Assembly (NCBI GenBank): GCA_039105265.1
Contig: JAPFFF010000008.1
Location: 1,178,001 to 1,242,000 of the forward strand
DNA: 64,000 nucleotides
DNA from: Tritrichomonas musculus
Lineage: Eukaryota > Parabasalia > Tritrichomonadida > Tritrichomonadidae
Direction of reading: 5' to 3'
In this document: one piece after another, positions 1 to 10,100 of the stretch
Layout of the letters: the number at the start of each line of letters is the position of its first letter
Position numbering within the stretch: position 1 is the stretch's first letter
Notes under the pieces: model-generated
Told to the model about the DNA's origin: nothing
Seen by the model: the letters and a program-made list of their open reading frames with translations, nothing else
Databases searched by the model: none
Position numbers and translations under genes: made by a program

Positions 1-1
1 C

Positions 2-2368
2 TTCTCTCTTGATCAGCAAATTATGACTTTTAACAAGTTCGCCAAAGACATTTACTTGTCTATTATTTATGCACAACACAACTCTAACATGACTACGAAT
101 TCATCAAATAAAAAAAGCGATTTTGATATCGCTTTCATTAACATTTTGAACTCTTATGAAGCTATCAATCTTCATTATCTAGGAATCACTTTTTTGTTGC
201 CGAAACTTGAAGAAGCTCAACAAATTTTGAATCAAGGAATTAACCTTAAAATTGACCAATTGAAAAAATATTCAATTGCTATTTCATTGGGCACTTTTGC
301 TACTGATATTATCATCTTTATTATTGAACTGGCAATTCTAACTACTTTGAGAGAAGAATATAATATTGTGAGGATTTTGATCGCTCGTTTGCCACCTCTT
401 GGAGTCGTCCAAAATCAATCACTCGTTGAATTAATGACTGGCAACATTGAAGGCGTTAAATCAAAGCAAAATTCACCTATAATTAATCACATTATATATT
501 GTTCGAATCCAATCATTGTTTTTGACAAAACATGCAAAATTCTAATGGTCAATTCGCAGACAACAAAAACATTCGGAATCTCCAAAGAACAGCTTTTTCA
601 TACTCACATATCGACGGTTATAAGTAAAGATGATTGTTCATTAATTCATTCAAAAGTTAACCAAAACATTGAATACAATAAAAACTCAATCTTTTCTCAT
701 TCTAATGACAAAGATGAATTCGTTCGTATATCATCAAGAGAAAGTGACAACAATGAAGAAAACATATCAATTCTTGAACCTTTAATGAAGAGTAATGAAA
801 ACATTGATCTTAATAACAATAACAACAACAATAATAACGACCAAGGAACATCTGAAAAAGTTGACCTATACAATGATCCTATTGAAATGACAATAATTGG
901 AATCAAAGATGATGGAAATAAGATCATCTTGTCTGCAATTTTGGCTTATCTTCCAGAGCCTGACGATGTTTATGCATTGATCATGAGAAACGACACGAAA
1001 GTTTACATAAATGAAGAAGAAATTAAACGTGCAAAACTGAAAACAACTGAAATTATGACACAAGTACTTCCTCAGGCAATTGCAGAGTCCGAGAACATCA
1101 AGGAAAACATCTCATTTTCAATAAAATTAGTTACAGTTGTAACGATAAAGATATTGAATTTCAATGATTCAATATCTCACTTCACAAGTGTCCAAGCAAT
1201 CAGAAACATGTCGGAGTTGTACACAATTTATGACACACAACTGATGAACTATCCAAATCTCACCAAAACATCAGTTATTTCAGAATATTTTCAAGCTGTT
1301 GGTGGCCTTTTCAATAACAATTACATCCAAAGGGACTCAGCAAATCAACTACAAGAAATTGAAGGCGAAAACAACCAAGAAAATAAAGAACAAAACAATC
1401 AAGAAAATAAAGAACAAAACAATCAAGAAAATGAAAATGATAAACAAAATAATTTGGGTTTGAATGAAAGTAATGATAGTACTTTTTTCGATAGTAATAA
1501 TAATTTTAATAATTTTAATAATGATAAAATTGAAGGGAATAATATTAATAATCTTATTATTAGTGCTAGTAATATTGATGCCTTCAATCATTATAACGAG
1601 AGTATTAATCGACATATTGCTGATGGAGTCAATAATAGTATTCTGATTCAATCAAGTAGCATTGAGAGCATAAATGGAAACTTTAACCGCGCCAATATTA
1701 ATAATGGTATAGATATTAATAATATGGGCGCTAACAATGGCGGGGTCAACAATATTAATAATAATGATGTTAACAATCTTAGCAATGGAGGCAAAAATAC
1801 TAATGATGACGATGATGCATCAATTATTAGGCCAAGAAGTCATTCAAAAATCAGATTTGTTAGAAGTAGGCAGAGCTTATATGATATAAGTAATCTTAAA
1901 TGCGGCCAAAACGACCAATTTGCAAATATTGTTCTTGATTCGATTTATTTTGCATTTAATTGTATAGATGCAACTGAATATACAAACAACGCAACTGGAT
2001 CAAATTATGTCATTGGAATAGGAATTAACGCAGGAGGCCCAATAACGGCAGGAACATTTGGAGAAGAGCATATTAAGTTTGAAGTTCTTGGAGAAGCAAT
2101 TAAATCATCGTTTAAAGTGGTTGATGCTTCTGAAGCTGGAATGATAATTATTACAGAGGAAGCTTTCGAATTCCTAAAAGATTCCCCTGAAGCGCGTAAA
2201 AACCTTATTTTTGAAGAATATAAATGTCTGGATATGCTTCATATGAAGAAGGTTAAATCTTATATTGTGAAACCATCGAAAGAATTGATTCCTTATCAAG
2301 ACCAAGATGAAGATCTAATCGAAGGAATGCAAAATGAGCATCAAACAAACGAATTACCACAAGACTAG
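2..2368 (+). CDS. Cyclase-like membrane protein with PAS domain, 3' part only
   Basis: The reading frame is open to the left edge, so the 5' part lies outside the window. Counting from the first ATG at 23: one hydrophobic helix at about residues 88-108 (LGTFATDIIIFIIELAILTT), a PAS-like domain from about 150 (SPIINHIIYCSNPIIVFDKT and a following LMVNSQTTKTFGIS), then a class III nucleotidyl cyclase domain. The cyclase is split: its N-terminal half is at about 362-430 and its C-terminal half at about 632-715 (GINAGGPITAGTFGEEH), separated by some 190 residues of Asn/Gln/Glu-rich low complexity. The first metal-binding Asp position (FxDI in active enzymes) reads TIKI and the GDAYM motif reads SEYFQ, so catalysis is doubtful. 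Trichomonads are known to have large families of polytopic PAS-cyclase receptors, and this fits as a degenerate member. The assignment to the family is fairly sure; activity is not. Confidence 0.72.
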   Translation, partial: FSLDQQIMTFNKFAKDIYLSIIYAQHNSNMTTNSSNKKSDFDIAFINILNSYEAINLHYLGITFLLPKLEEAQQILNQGINLKIDQLKKYSIAISLGTFATDIIIFIIELAILTTLREEYNIVRILIARLPPLGVVQNQSLVELMTGNIEGVKSKQNSPIINHIIYCSNPIIVFDKTCKILMVNSQTTKTFGISKEQLFHTHISTVISKDDCSLIHSKVNQNIEYNKNSIFSHSNDKDEFVRISSRESDNNEENISILEPLMKSNENIDLNNNNNNNNNDQGTSEKVDLYNDPIEMTIIGIKDDGNKIILSAILAYLPEPDDVYALIMRNDTKVYINEEEIKRAKLKTTEIMTQVLPQAIAESENIKENISFSIKLVTVVTIKILNFNDSISHFTSVQAIRNMSELYTIYDTQLMNYPNLTKTSVISEYFQAVGGLFNNNYIQRDSANQLQEIEGENNQENKEQNNQENKEQNNQENENDKQNNLGLNESNDSTFFDSNNNFNNFNNDKIEGNNINNLIISASNIDAFNHYNESINRHIADGVNNSILIQSSSIESINGNFNRANINNGIDINNMGANNGGVNNINNNDVNNLSNGGKNTNDDDDASIIRPRSHSKIRFVRSRQSLYDISNLKCGQNDQFANIVLDSIYFAFNCIDATEYTNNATGSNYVIGIGINAGGPITAGTFGEEHIKFEVLGEAIKSSFKVVDASEAGMIIITEEAFEFLKDSPEARKNLIFEEYKCLDMLHMKKVKSYIVKPSKELIPYQDQDEDLIEGMQNEHQTNELPQD

Positions 2369-2659
2369 CATAATCAAATCTAATATATATTACTAATTTG
2401 TTATTTAAATTTATATTTTTTGTGAAAATCATTTGTTTTACTATTTCATATCACATATCTATTAAAAATTGATCTTATCATATCTTGTTAAAATATAGGA
2501 AAAAAAGAATAATAAAATCAAAAACTTTTCACGATAGTAGATTTCGAAAATTATATTTTTATTAATAAAAATAAAAATCTATATTAGCTAGACTTTTTTT
2601 TTAAAATTTAAATATTATTCTCTATTTTGTATGTGCTTTCAGAAAATTGAATGTTTTCA

Positions 2660-3117
2660 GGGGACGTTTCTGAGATCTCATAGAATCTAAAAATTAGCCT
2701 TACAAATTCATAAAAATGATCGTTTTTTATTCAATTTTAAAATCGAAATAACGTCATGGCTTATGATGTTAATAAATCAATATCATAGCAAATGTAAATT
2801 AAAACGATTTGTTAAAAAAAGTATGGGAACCAAATTGTGAATTAAATATTTAAAATGAAAAAATTACCCGATTTCACCAAAATTATCATCAATTTGATAT
2901 TTTCAAACATTTAAAGGTTTAATTAAAAAAAATCATTTCCATACTTTTTTTGTAAATTTAGCCTTTTATTAATTGACAAAGTATCAATACAAACGATTGC
3001 AAATTGAATGAGTTATTTTCACTTTTCGATTCCTTCATATTTAACTATGTGTACGTTTAATAACTACTAATTTGATGGTCAAATTTTCAATTCTATGAGA
3101 TCTCAGAAACGTCACCC
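2660..3117. mobile_element. 458-bp MITE-like inverted-repeat element
   Basis: The two ends are inverted copies: a perfect 24-nt core beginning GACGTTTCTGAGATCTCATA at 2663-2686 and its reverse complement at 3090-3113, preceded by GGG on the left and followed by ACCC on the right. TTCA lies directly outside both ends (2656-2659 and 3118-3121), which looks like a 4-bp target-site duplication. A second, inner inverted pair (AAAAAAAGTATGG at 2814-2826 and its complement at 2939-2951) shows that the element is partly palindromic. It has no open reading frame. It fills most of the spacer between the cyclase-like gene and the next gene and ends 51 bp before that gene's ATG. The transposase family that moves it is unknown to me. 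Confidence 0.75.
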
Positions 3118-3168
3118 TTCAAGCCTTCAGTTTTTTTGCCGTATGAAATTATAAAATATTTTATAAAT

Positions 3169-4371
3169 ATGACAAATGACCAAAATCCTTCACAAGAAGA
3201 TTGCATCACTACATACTATAAATATATTAATGAAAAGAACCCAAGAGATTTATATGCTTATAGGAAAAGGTGGGATAATATATATGAAAAAATTTTCTCA
3301 GATGGTAAGTTACAAATTAAAGATTGGAGATACTACTTACTAGGTTACTATGTACTTAGCAAAGAAAAAGAAGAAGAATATAAAACTCGAGCATTTATCG
3401 ATTTATCAGCTCAAGTTGACAAGTTCTTAAAAGATAGTTATAAAGATTTAAAAGTTAGTTCTGAAAACGAAATTAATAGAAAAAAAAATATGTACAAAGA
3501 TATTTCAATACCTTGCTCGAATCTAAATGGATCTTACCAATCTATTGAAGTAATGATTAAAAATTTTTTCTTTTGTTTATATGCCGCATATCAAATCATA
3601 ATACCTTACCAAACCAAAGAATTTAAAGATTTCGATGAAAAATCAGAGGAGTTTTTTAATATTTTTGAGCAAAAAATTTGTTTCCATCCTTCGACAGTTA
3701 AAAGTTTCTTCATTCAGAAATTTCCAGAATCAGAAGATATAAAATATATGAATAACAAATATAAAAGTGAAATTAGCTCATCAAATATCGAAGCTTACGT
3801 TAAATCAATTGAAAAAACAAAAGATGAATTGTGCGAGCTTTTCATTTGTTTCATTAAAAGTTGCGACGACTTATTTTTTATTCTTTTATGTCGTTGGTAT
3901 GAGATATTTTTAAAATCAATTATTTGTATTCCATCCCCTCATTTTGTCAACGTAGATCTTGTGCAATTTGTCACAAAAAAAATTGCTGGAAAACAGACAT
4001 GCAAGCAATTATTAGAGATAATAAAGAAGGATCCTATTTATAAAATACTGTCTGACACATCGATGACTTCAATTTTTTTAATAAGAAAAATAATCGATTC
4101 CTTTAAAGGATATAATCCTATTATACAATGTATTAATGTTAATGCATCAGATAAGGCAATTAATGCAATTCAATCAAACATTGATAATCTATTAAAATTC
4201 GAATATGAAGAAAATGCTCCCTTTTCTCCTAAAGATGATTATGAATTCACTCCAGAAATTGCTAAACACATATGCGATTCTTTTAATCAAGAAAGATATC
4301 TCAAAAAAAATAATGTTGCATCAATGATAAAAACTTCTTTTATAGCCATAACTAACATCATGGAAGAGTGA
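3169..4371 (+). CDS. Unrecognised 400-aa protein
   Basis: The frame runs back to a TTG at 3136, but the first ATG is at 3169 and is the likely start. The protein is rich in Lys, Glu, Ile and Phe, with no signal peptide and no long membrane helix. Amphipathic stretches such as FFFCLYAAYQIIIPY (about 135) and LFFILLCRWYEIFLKSIIC (about 245) are probably buried core helices. I do not recognise a family. The gene sits directly downstream of the 458-bp MITE, so its promoter either lies inside the element or in the 51 bp between. No TCAYW initiator is seen in that short gap. Coding character is supported by length in an A+T-rich background and by normal codon use. Confidence 0.7.
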   Translation: MTNDQNPSQEDCITTYYKYINEKNPRDLYAYRKRWDNIYEKIFSDGKLQIKDWRYYLLGYYVLSKEKEEEYKTRAFIDLSAQVDKFLKDSYKDLKVSSENEINRKKNMYKDISIPCSNLNGSYQSIEVMIKNFFFCLYAAYQIIIPYQTKEFKDFDEKSEEFFNIFEQKICFHPSTVKSFFIQKFPESEDIKYMNNKYKSEISSSNIEAYVKSIEKTKDELCELFICFIKSCDDLFFILLCRWYEIFLKSIICIPSPHFVNVDLVQFVTKKIAGKQTCKQLLEIIKKDPIYKILSDTSMTSIFLIRKIIDSFKGYNPIIQCINVNASDKAINAIQSNIDNLLKFEYEENAPFSPKDDYEFTPEIAKHICDSFNQERYLKKNNVASMIKTSFIAITNIMEE

Positions 4372-5618
4372 GAAATCCAAAATTGCAAATATTAAAATGT
4401 CGTTAAAATGGATTTAGAATATTTTGATTATAGTGTTTAGGCAAAAAATCACAGCAATCCTGAGATATAAATAAAAAAACATTGAATAACACTTAAAATA
4501 ATTTTTGAAAAAGTTATATTTTGAATGTAAACAAAAAAAATTGTGATTTTGCGAATATAAAAAAATTGGAGAGACGGTTTTAAAAATAAAACTTTCTTTT
4601 ATAATTTATATTTATATTTATTTATATAAAAAATATTTTCATTATTATATCGTCTCTTTATAACTTTTTGTTTTTTTCAATACTCATTACGATCAAAACA
4701 CGATTATTTTGCATTCATTTTAATTTTTTACGATCATTTTATATTGAAATTATCATATCAGGTTTTATTTTCTGAAAAATTGCAAGACCGAATCGAATAA
4801 TTTTGAAATATTTGCTTCATCATAAGACAATAAAGCACTTTCTTAGACAGATTTTTTGATAGCTTTGCATATAATCAACTTTTTTTGTTTTCAAAAAGAT
4901 CATAATTATTCTTTAAATTAAACAATAAATATTTTTTTAATTTATTAATAAAATTTTATAAAAACATATTACTACACAATATCTAAATTAGCTAAACAAT
5001 AAATATTTCTAATCTTTTATATTCAGATATTATTTTTCTTTATTTATATTTTATTATGTTTTGTCAATACATATATATATATATATCATGTATAATTACA
5101 TCAATATAAAATTTGGATTTCAAGAATAAAAAAATTATTAGATATATCTATAATCGGGTTTTAGATATATCTCTATCTTTTTGAGAGATATTGAAAAAAC
5201 TAAACCGAAATATCTTGTTATTAAACCAAAATTATTAAATATAAGTATAATATTAATTATATAATATATGATTTTAATATAATAAAGCTTTAATATTAAA
5301 ATATTTATGATTTTTTCTAAAAATAAAACTAGAATTCTTTTTTTAAAAATTTTTTCTTGGATATTTGTTTTTAGGGAAATACTAAACCAAATAAAATTAA
5401 AGATATAAATTTTCATCTGAATTGAAAAGTAATATCATTCAAAAAAATCCGAAAACAAAAATAAACTCAATTTTTTATTGTTTGACGGTTTATTTAAAGA
5501 AAAAGTTTTCTCTTTTGTTGGAGATAAAATAACGGTTTGTTCATAGATATAAAATAATAAAAACGCTTTTCTATTCAAAATGTAAACTTTTTGATCAAAA
5601 TTATGGCTACTAAACTTT
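4372..5618. other. A+T-rich intergenic spacer
   Basis: About 1.2 kb of A+T-rich DNA with homopolymer runs, a short (TA)n tract near 5070-5090 and a local direct repeat of TTAGATATATCT around 5139-5170. I see no gene, RNA or transposon ends here. The last 200 bp presumably hold the upstream promoter of beta-tubulin. Confidence 0.5.
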
Positions 5619-5628
5619 TCACATCACT
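5619..5628 (+). promoter_or_regulatory. Candidate initiator (Inr) of beta-tubulin
   Basis: TCACATCACT holds two overlapping matches to the trichomonad initiator TCA(+1)Y(T/A). Their A(+1) positions are 5621 and 5626, 13 and 8 nt before the ATG at 5634. Short 5' leaders of this size are typical of trichomonads. Confidence 0.6.
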
Positions 5629-5633
5629 ATCGA

Positions 5634-6971
5634 ATGGTTCGTGAAATCGTTCATATCCAAGCAGGACAATGCGGAAACCAAATTGGTGCCAAGTTCTGGG
5701 AAGTTATCTCAGATGAACACGGAATTGACCCAACAGGCTCATACCATGGAGACTCTGATCTTCAATTAGAACGTATCAACGTTTACTATAACGAAGCTAC
5801 AGGAGGTAAATATGTTCCACGTGCTATTCTTGTTGACCTTGAACCAGGTACAATGGACAGCGTCCGTGCAGGTCAATACGGTCAACTCTTCCGTCCAGAT
5901 AACTTCGTTTTCGGTCAATCAGGAGCTGGTAACAACTGGGCCAAAGGATACTACACAGAAGGACAAGAACTCGCTGAATCAATCCTTGATGTCATCCGTA
6001 AGGAAGCCGAATCATGCGATGCTCTTCAAGGTTTCCAACTTGTTCACTCACTCGGAGGTGGTACAGGATCAGGACTTGGAACACTTCTTCTTAACAAGCT
6101 TCGTGAAGAATATCCAGATCGTATCCTTTCAACATACTCAATTGTTCCATCACCAAAAGTTTCAGATACTGTCGTCGAACCATATAACTGCACACTTTCT
6201 GTTCACCAACTTGTCGAATCTGCAGATGAAGTTTTCTGCATTGATAACGAAGCTCTTTATGATATCTGCTTCCGTACACTTAAGCTCACAACACCAACAT
6301 ATGGTGATCTTAACCACCTTGTTTCTATGGTTATGTCCGGAACAACATGCTCACTCAGATTCCCAGGTCAATTGAACGCTGACCTTCGTAAACTCGCTGT
6401 CAACCTTGTTCCATTCCCACGTCTTCACTTCTTCATTGCTGGTTTCGCACCACTTACATCCCGTGGATCACAACAATATCGTGCTTTAACAGTTCCAGAA
6501 CTTACATCCCAACTCTTCGATAACAAGAACATGATGGCTGCATGCGACCCACGTCGTGGTGTTTATCTTACAGTTTCTGCCCACTTCCGTGGACGTATGT
6601 CATCCAAAGAAGTCGACGAACAAATGCTCAACATCCAAGCTCGTAACACATCATACTTCGTCGAATGGATTCCAAACAATGTAAAATCCTCAATCTGCGA
6701 TATCCCACCACGTGGTCTCAAGATGGCTGCTACATTCATCGGAAACACAACAGCATTCCGAGAACTCTTCACCCGTGTCGATTCCCAATTCCAAAAGATG
6801 TATGCCAGACGTGCCTTCATCCACTGGTATGTCAACGAAGGTCTCGAAACAGTCGAATTCGATGAAGCTCGTTCAAACATGACCGATCTTATCCAAGAAT
6901 ACGAAATGTACGAAACAGCCGGTGTTGATGAAGTTGGCGAAGGTGAAGAAGATGAAGAAGCCGAAGCTTAA
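5634..6971 (+). CDS. Beta-tubulin
   Basis: Full-length 445-aa beta-tubulin, the GTP-binding subunit that polymerises with alpha-tubulin into microtubules of flagella, axostyle and mitotic spindle. The sequence opens [20 protein letters not shown]; the usual MREI autoregulatory tetrapeptide has an extra Val after Met. The GTP-binding tubulin signature GGGTGSG lies at about 141-147, and the tail is short and acidic, ending EEDEEAEA. At the positions equivalent to canonical 167, 198 and 200 it has Tyr, Glu and Phe. Codon use is strongly biased (CGT, AAC, ATC, TCC) and the gene is clearly richer in G+C than its surroundings, as expected of a highly expressed gene. The stop codon is part of TAAA, the tetranucleotide reported as a polyadenylation signal in Trichomonas. 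No intron is present. Confidence 0.98.
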   Translation: MVREIVHIQAGQCGNQIGAKFWEVISDEHGIDPTGSYHGDSDLQLERINVYYNEATGGKYVPRAILVDLEPGTMDSVRAGQYGQLFRPDNFVFGQSGAGNNWAKGYYTEGQELAESILDVIRKEAESCDALQGFQLVHSLGGGTGSGLGTLLLNKLREEYPDRILSTYSIVPSPKVSDTVVEPYNCTLSVHQLVESADEVFCIDNEALYDICFRTLKLTTPTYGDLNHLVSMVMSGTTCSLRFPGQLNADLRKLAVNLVPFPRLHFFIAGFAPLTSRGSQQYRALTVPELTSQLFDNKNMMAACDPRRGVYLTVSAHFRGRMSSKEVDEQMLNIQARNTSYFVEWIPNNVKSSICDIPPRGLKMAATFIGNTTAFRELFTRVDSQFQKMYARRAFIHWYVNEGLETVEFDEARSNMTDLIQEYEMYETAGVDEVGEGEEDEEAEA

Positions 6972-7173
6972 ATCATTTAATTTTCTACATAAACACAAAC
7001 CATACATATTAAAATTTTTTTTTTTTTTTACAAAAGTGATCCAATTTCTTTCATATCAAAAAAAATCCACTTTTTGAAATAATTCTGAATTTTCAAACGG
7101 ACATAATTTTTATGAAAATTGAAAGATTTTAATTAAAGAAAAATCTTTTTCCTCACCATTCATCTTTTCTTCC

Positions 7174-10100
7174 ATGAGCTCACAAAAAAACCAGTCACAA
7201 TCAACATTACTCCAAAAAATTATTGAATCTGGAGCAATTAATCATGTTGAAGCTCATTTTTTATCTCTTGTTGTTGAATCACTCAATTCAAATTCAAAAA
7301 CGGCTCTTCTTTTACATCCAGATGATCTTTCAATTGATCCATCGATACATTCATTAATGAATTTATCTTCATCATTCTCTTCGTCTGACTTTTCATCTAG
7401 AGCTGCACAATTAATCGTTTTTGATTTTCTTAAAGCGCACGAACTTCAATATACGCTCAGTTCTTTTCAAAACGAATTTATCAATCCGAAAACAAATATG
7501 GAAGAAAATAAAATGAATATTACAAGTAAATTAGAATTATCTCCACACAAATCCGTTATTAAACAACTAATATTAAAAAGAAACTTAAATAGAAACAATC
7601 AAAGAGTTAGTGATATGGAACAAAATGCTCAAATTCGTGCTAAGGTTGCCTCTAAATTACTTGCTCTTGCTGATTCAGACAACTCTTCAGTTATTAATTC
7701 ATCTATTCTTCGAGATCATTTACAAAAATCAATATTAAACGCAAGGATGCCAGCAAAACAAACTGATTCTAGCGACAATTACGATTCAGTTGATCTACAA
7801 ATTTCGTCTAGTTTACCCCCAGTTGGCATATCGTCTGCTGCATGGGAAAAAGAAAGAGATGCTGCTATTCTCTTACAAAATTCAAGCAGGTCTATGAAAA
7901 AATCTAAAAAAAATAATTTTAATAGCGATAATACTAATTTATCTGATAATGATTCAAAAGATTTGCAGATATCATCCAGTCTCCTACCACTTGGAATTTC
8001 ATCAGGTTCATGGGAAAGGAAAAGGGAAGCAGCTATTCAATTTCAAAATATTGATTCATTTGATTCAAATTTGAATGGTTCATTGGATCTTTCAGAACTT
8101 ACACCTCAAGGAGTTACAGATAATAAATGGGATAACGATCTCAAAAAATCTGTTAATGGCCTCATTACTCCACTTCATCAAAATGATAAATTAGATTCCA
8201 ATTCAAAACCGAGAAAAGAATTGAGTAGCAGTTTATCAAACGAAGAACGATCAGTACATATCAATCTCTCCAGTAAAAAGCGAGGAGACTTTGGAGTTCT
8301 CTCAGAAAACGAATCTGACAGTGAATCCAACGATAAAAAAATTCAGAACACACAAACTCTATCGTCCATATCAATTGACCTTTCAAGTATTCCCATCAAC
8401 AACGAGTCATCTGATGAATGGCAGAAGAAACGAGAAGAGGCCGTTAAAGACACGGTTATCGTTGGTGACAGTTACATTCCAGTTCCTCACAAATTCACAT
8501 CAACATCGGCGTCTCCTTCATCAGCGAATTCGAAGGCTCCTTCAGTGACAAGCAACACTGATGTTTCTACAATTGCACCCACCAATTACACGTCTTCACA
8601 ATGGGAGAATAAAAAACTAGACGTAATTAGTCGTGACTCGAATTTTTTAGTCACTGATTATGAATTATTCGAAAAAACGGGCAATTCATCTCAACCGTTT
8701 AATTCAAAATCATCTCAAAAATCAGATTCATCTAGCCTTTCAAAAATTGCATTGAAAGATGAAAAGTTGGAAAGAGACACAAAAAATGCAGTGGCTAACA
8801 CAATGCACCATCGTGGTAAAAAACGGATCAGAAAAAGTTCAATTTTTTCATCCAACACTTCAAAAAGTTCTTATGTGTCACAAAGTGAAAATACTAAGAC
8901 ACAAATAGAATCCTTAAAACAACTCCAAAAAGCAATTGACTATTCAGACACAAATAAAGAATCAAATCAAAAAGAATCAAATCAAAATGAATCAAATCAA
9001 AAAGAATCAAATCAAAATGAGCCAGACAATGAAGGCACAAAAAGCTTTGAAGGAATAAATAGTTCAAAAAGTTCAAGAAGCTCAAAAAGTGCTAAAAGTT
9101 CAAAAAGCGCTTTTTCAAGTGAGTTATCAAACGCTAAAACAAATTCAAGTTCAACTCCAAGTTTCAACTTGAATGAACAATTGAAAAAGATGAATTTTCT
9201 ATCGTCTTCTTCATCAGTATCACCTTCACCACAGGCTTCAAGTGAATATGAAACGAAGGCGTATGAAGACAGCAGTGTAGCTTCCTCAAGGAGGATGCCA
9301 AGTGCTCCAAGTTTAGTCGAATCCTCTGAATATGAAAGGCTACAAATAGAACTCAAAGAAAAAGCGAACAAACCGAATTTAATTGACCTTAACACTTCAA
9401 ATATGAATGATTACACAACTAAAGGAAAAGAAATTGAAACCCAAGAAGAAGATGAGGAAGAAGAAGAAGAAGAAGAGGAAGATAAACTCGATGAAAATTC
9501 AGCAACGTTGAGTTCTGATGAATTAAAATCATCAACAAACACAGGCGATAAGAACTCTTACACAACGACAAACCAAGATGCTTCAACAATATCAACCAAC
9601 AATGAACTAAATAACGCCGACAAAGTTCATGGTGATGGTGAAGATGAAGAAGAAGAAGGCGAAGAACTACAATTTGAAAATTTGAATAAATCAAACGAAT
9701 CTTCATCATTGAGTGGTTTTCAATTCACACCACAATCCGCTAAAAACCGTCCACGAAACATTAAAGGCGTTGTTGTAGCTTCTTCATCATCGACGTCTTC
9801 GTCATCTTCCAATTTGAATTCATCAAGCCAGCTCAAAAATGTCATCATTGCTTCTTCATCATCTTCTTCTTATGACTCGAAGAAGAACAACGAGAACCAA
9901 GAAGAAGCAGTCTTTCAGATTCCAAATGAGAGAGATGCTGTTATTATAAATGACACTTTTGATCTGCAAGTTGGCAATTCAAACGTTGGTTTTGAATTCA
10001 TTCAACAAGGAAGCAATGAAGATGAAGACAATGATAATGACTCGTTATCATCTGACGGTGATTTCAAATCACCTTCTCAAAAAGCTTCCAAATTGAGAAT

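Noticed and set aside
3136-3168. TTG start for the 400-aa protein
   Set aside because: The ATG at 3169 is the first standard start; nothing supports a TTG start in this lineage.
4565-4665. GAGACG ... CGTCTC pair as possible transposon ends
   Set aside because: Only about six bases match, with no flanking duplication; too short to support an element.
5138-5416. 92-codon minus-strand frame
   Set aside because: Ile/Phe/Tyr/Lys composition is what random A+T-rich DNA gives; no initiator or domain.
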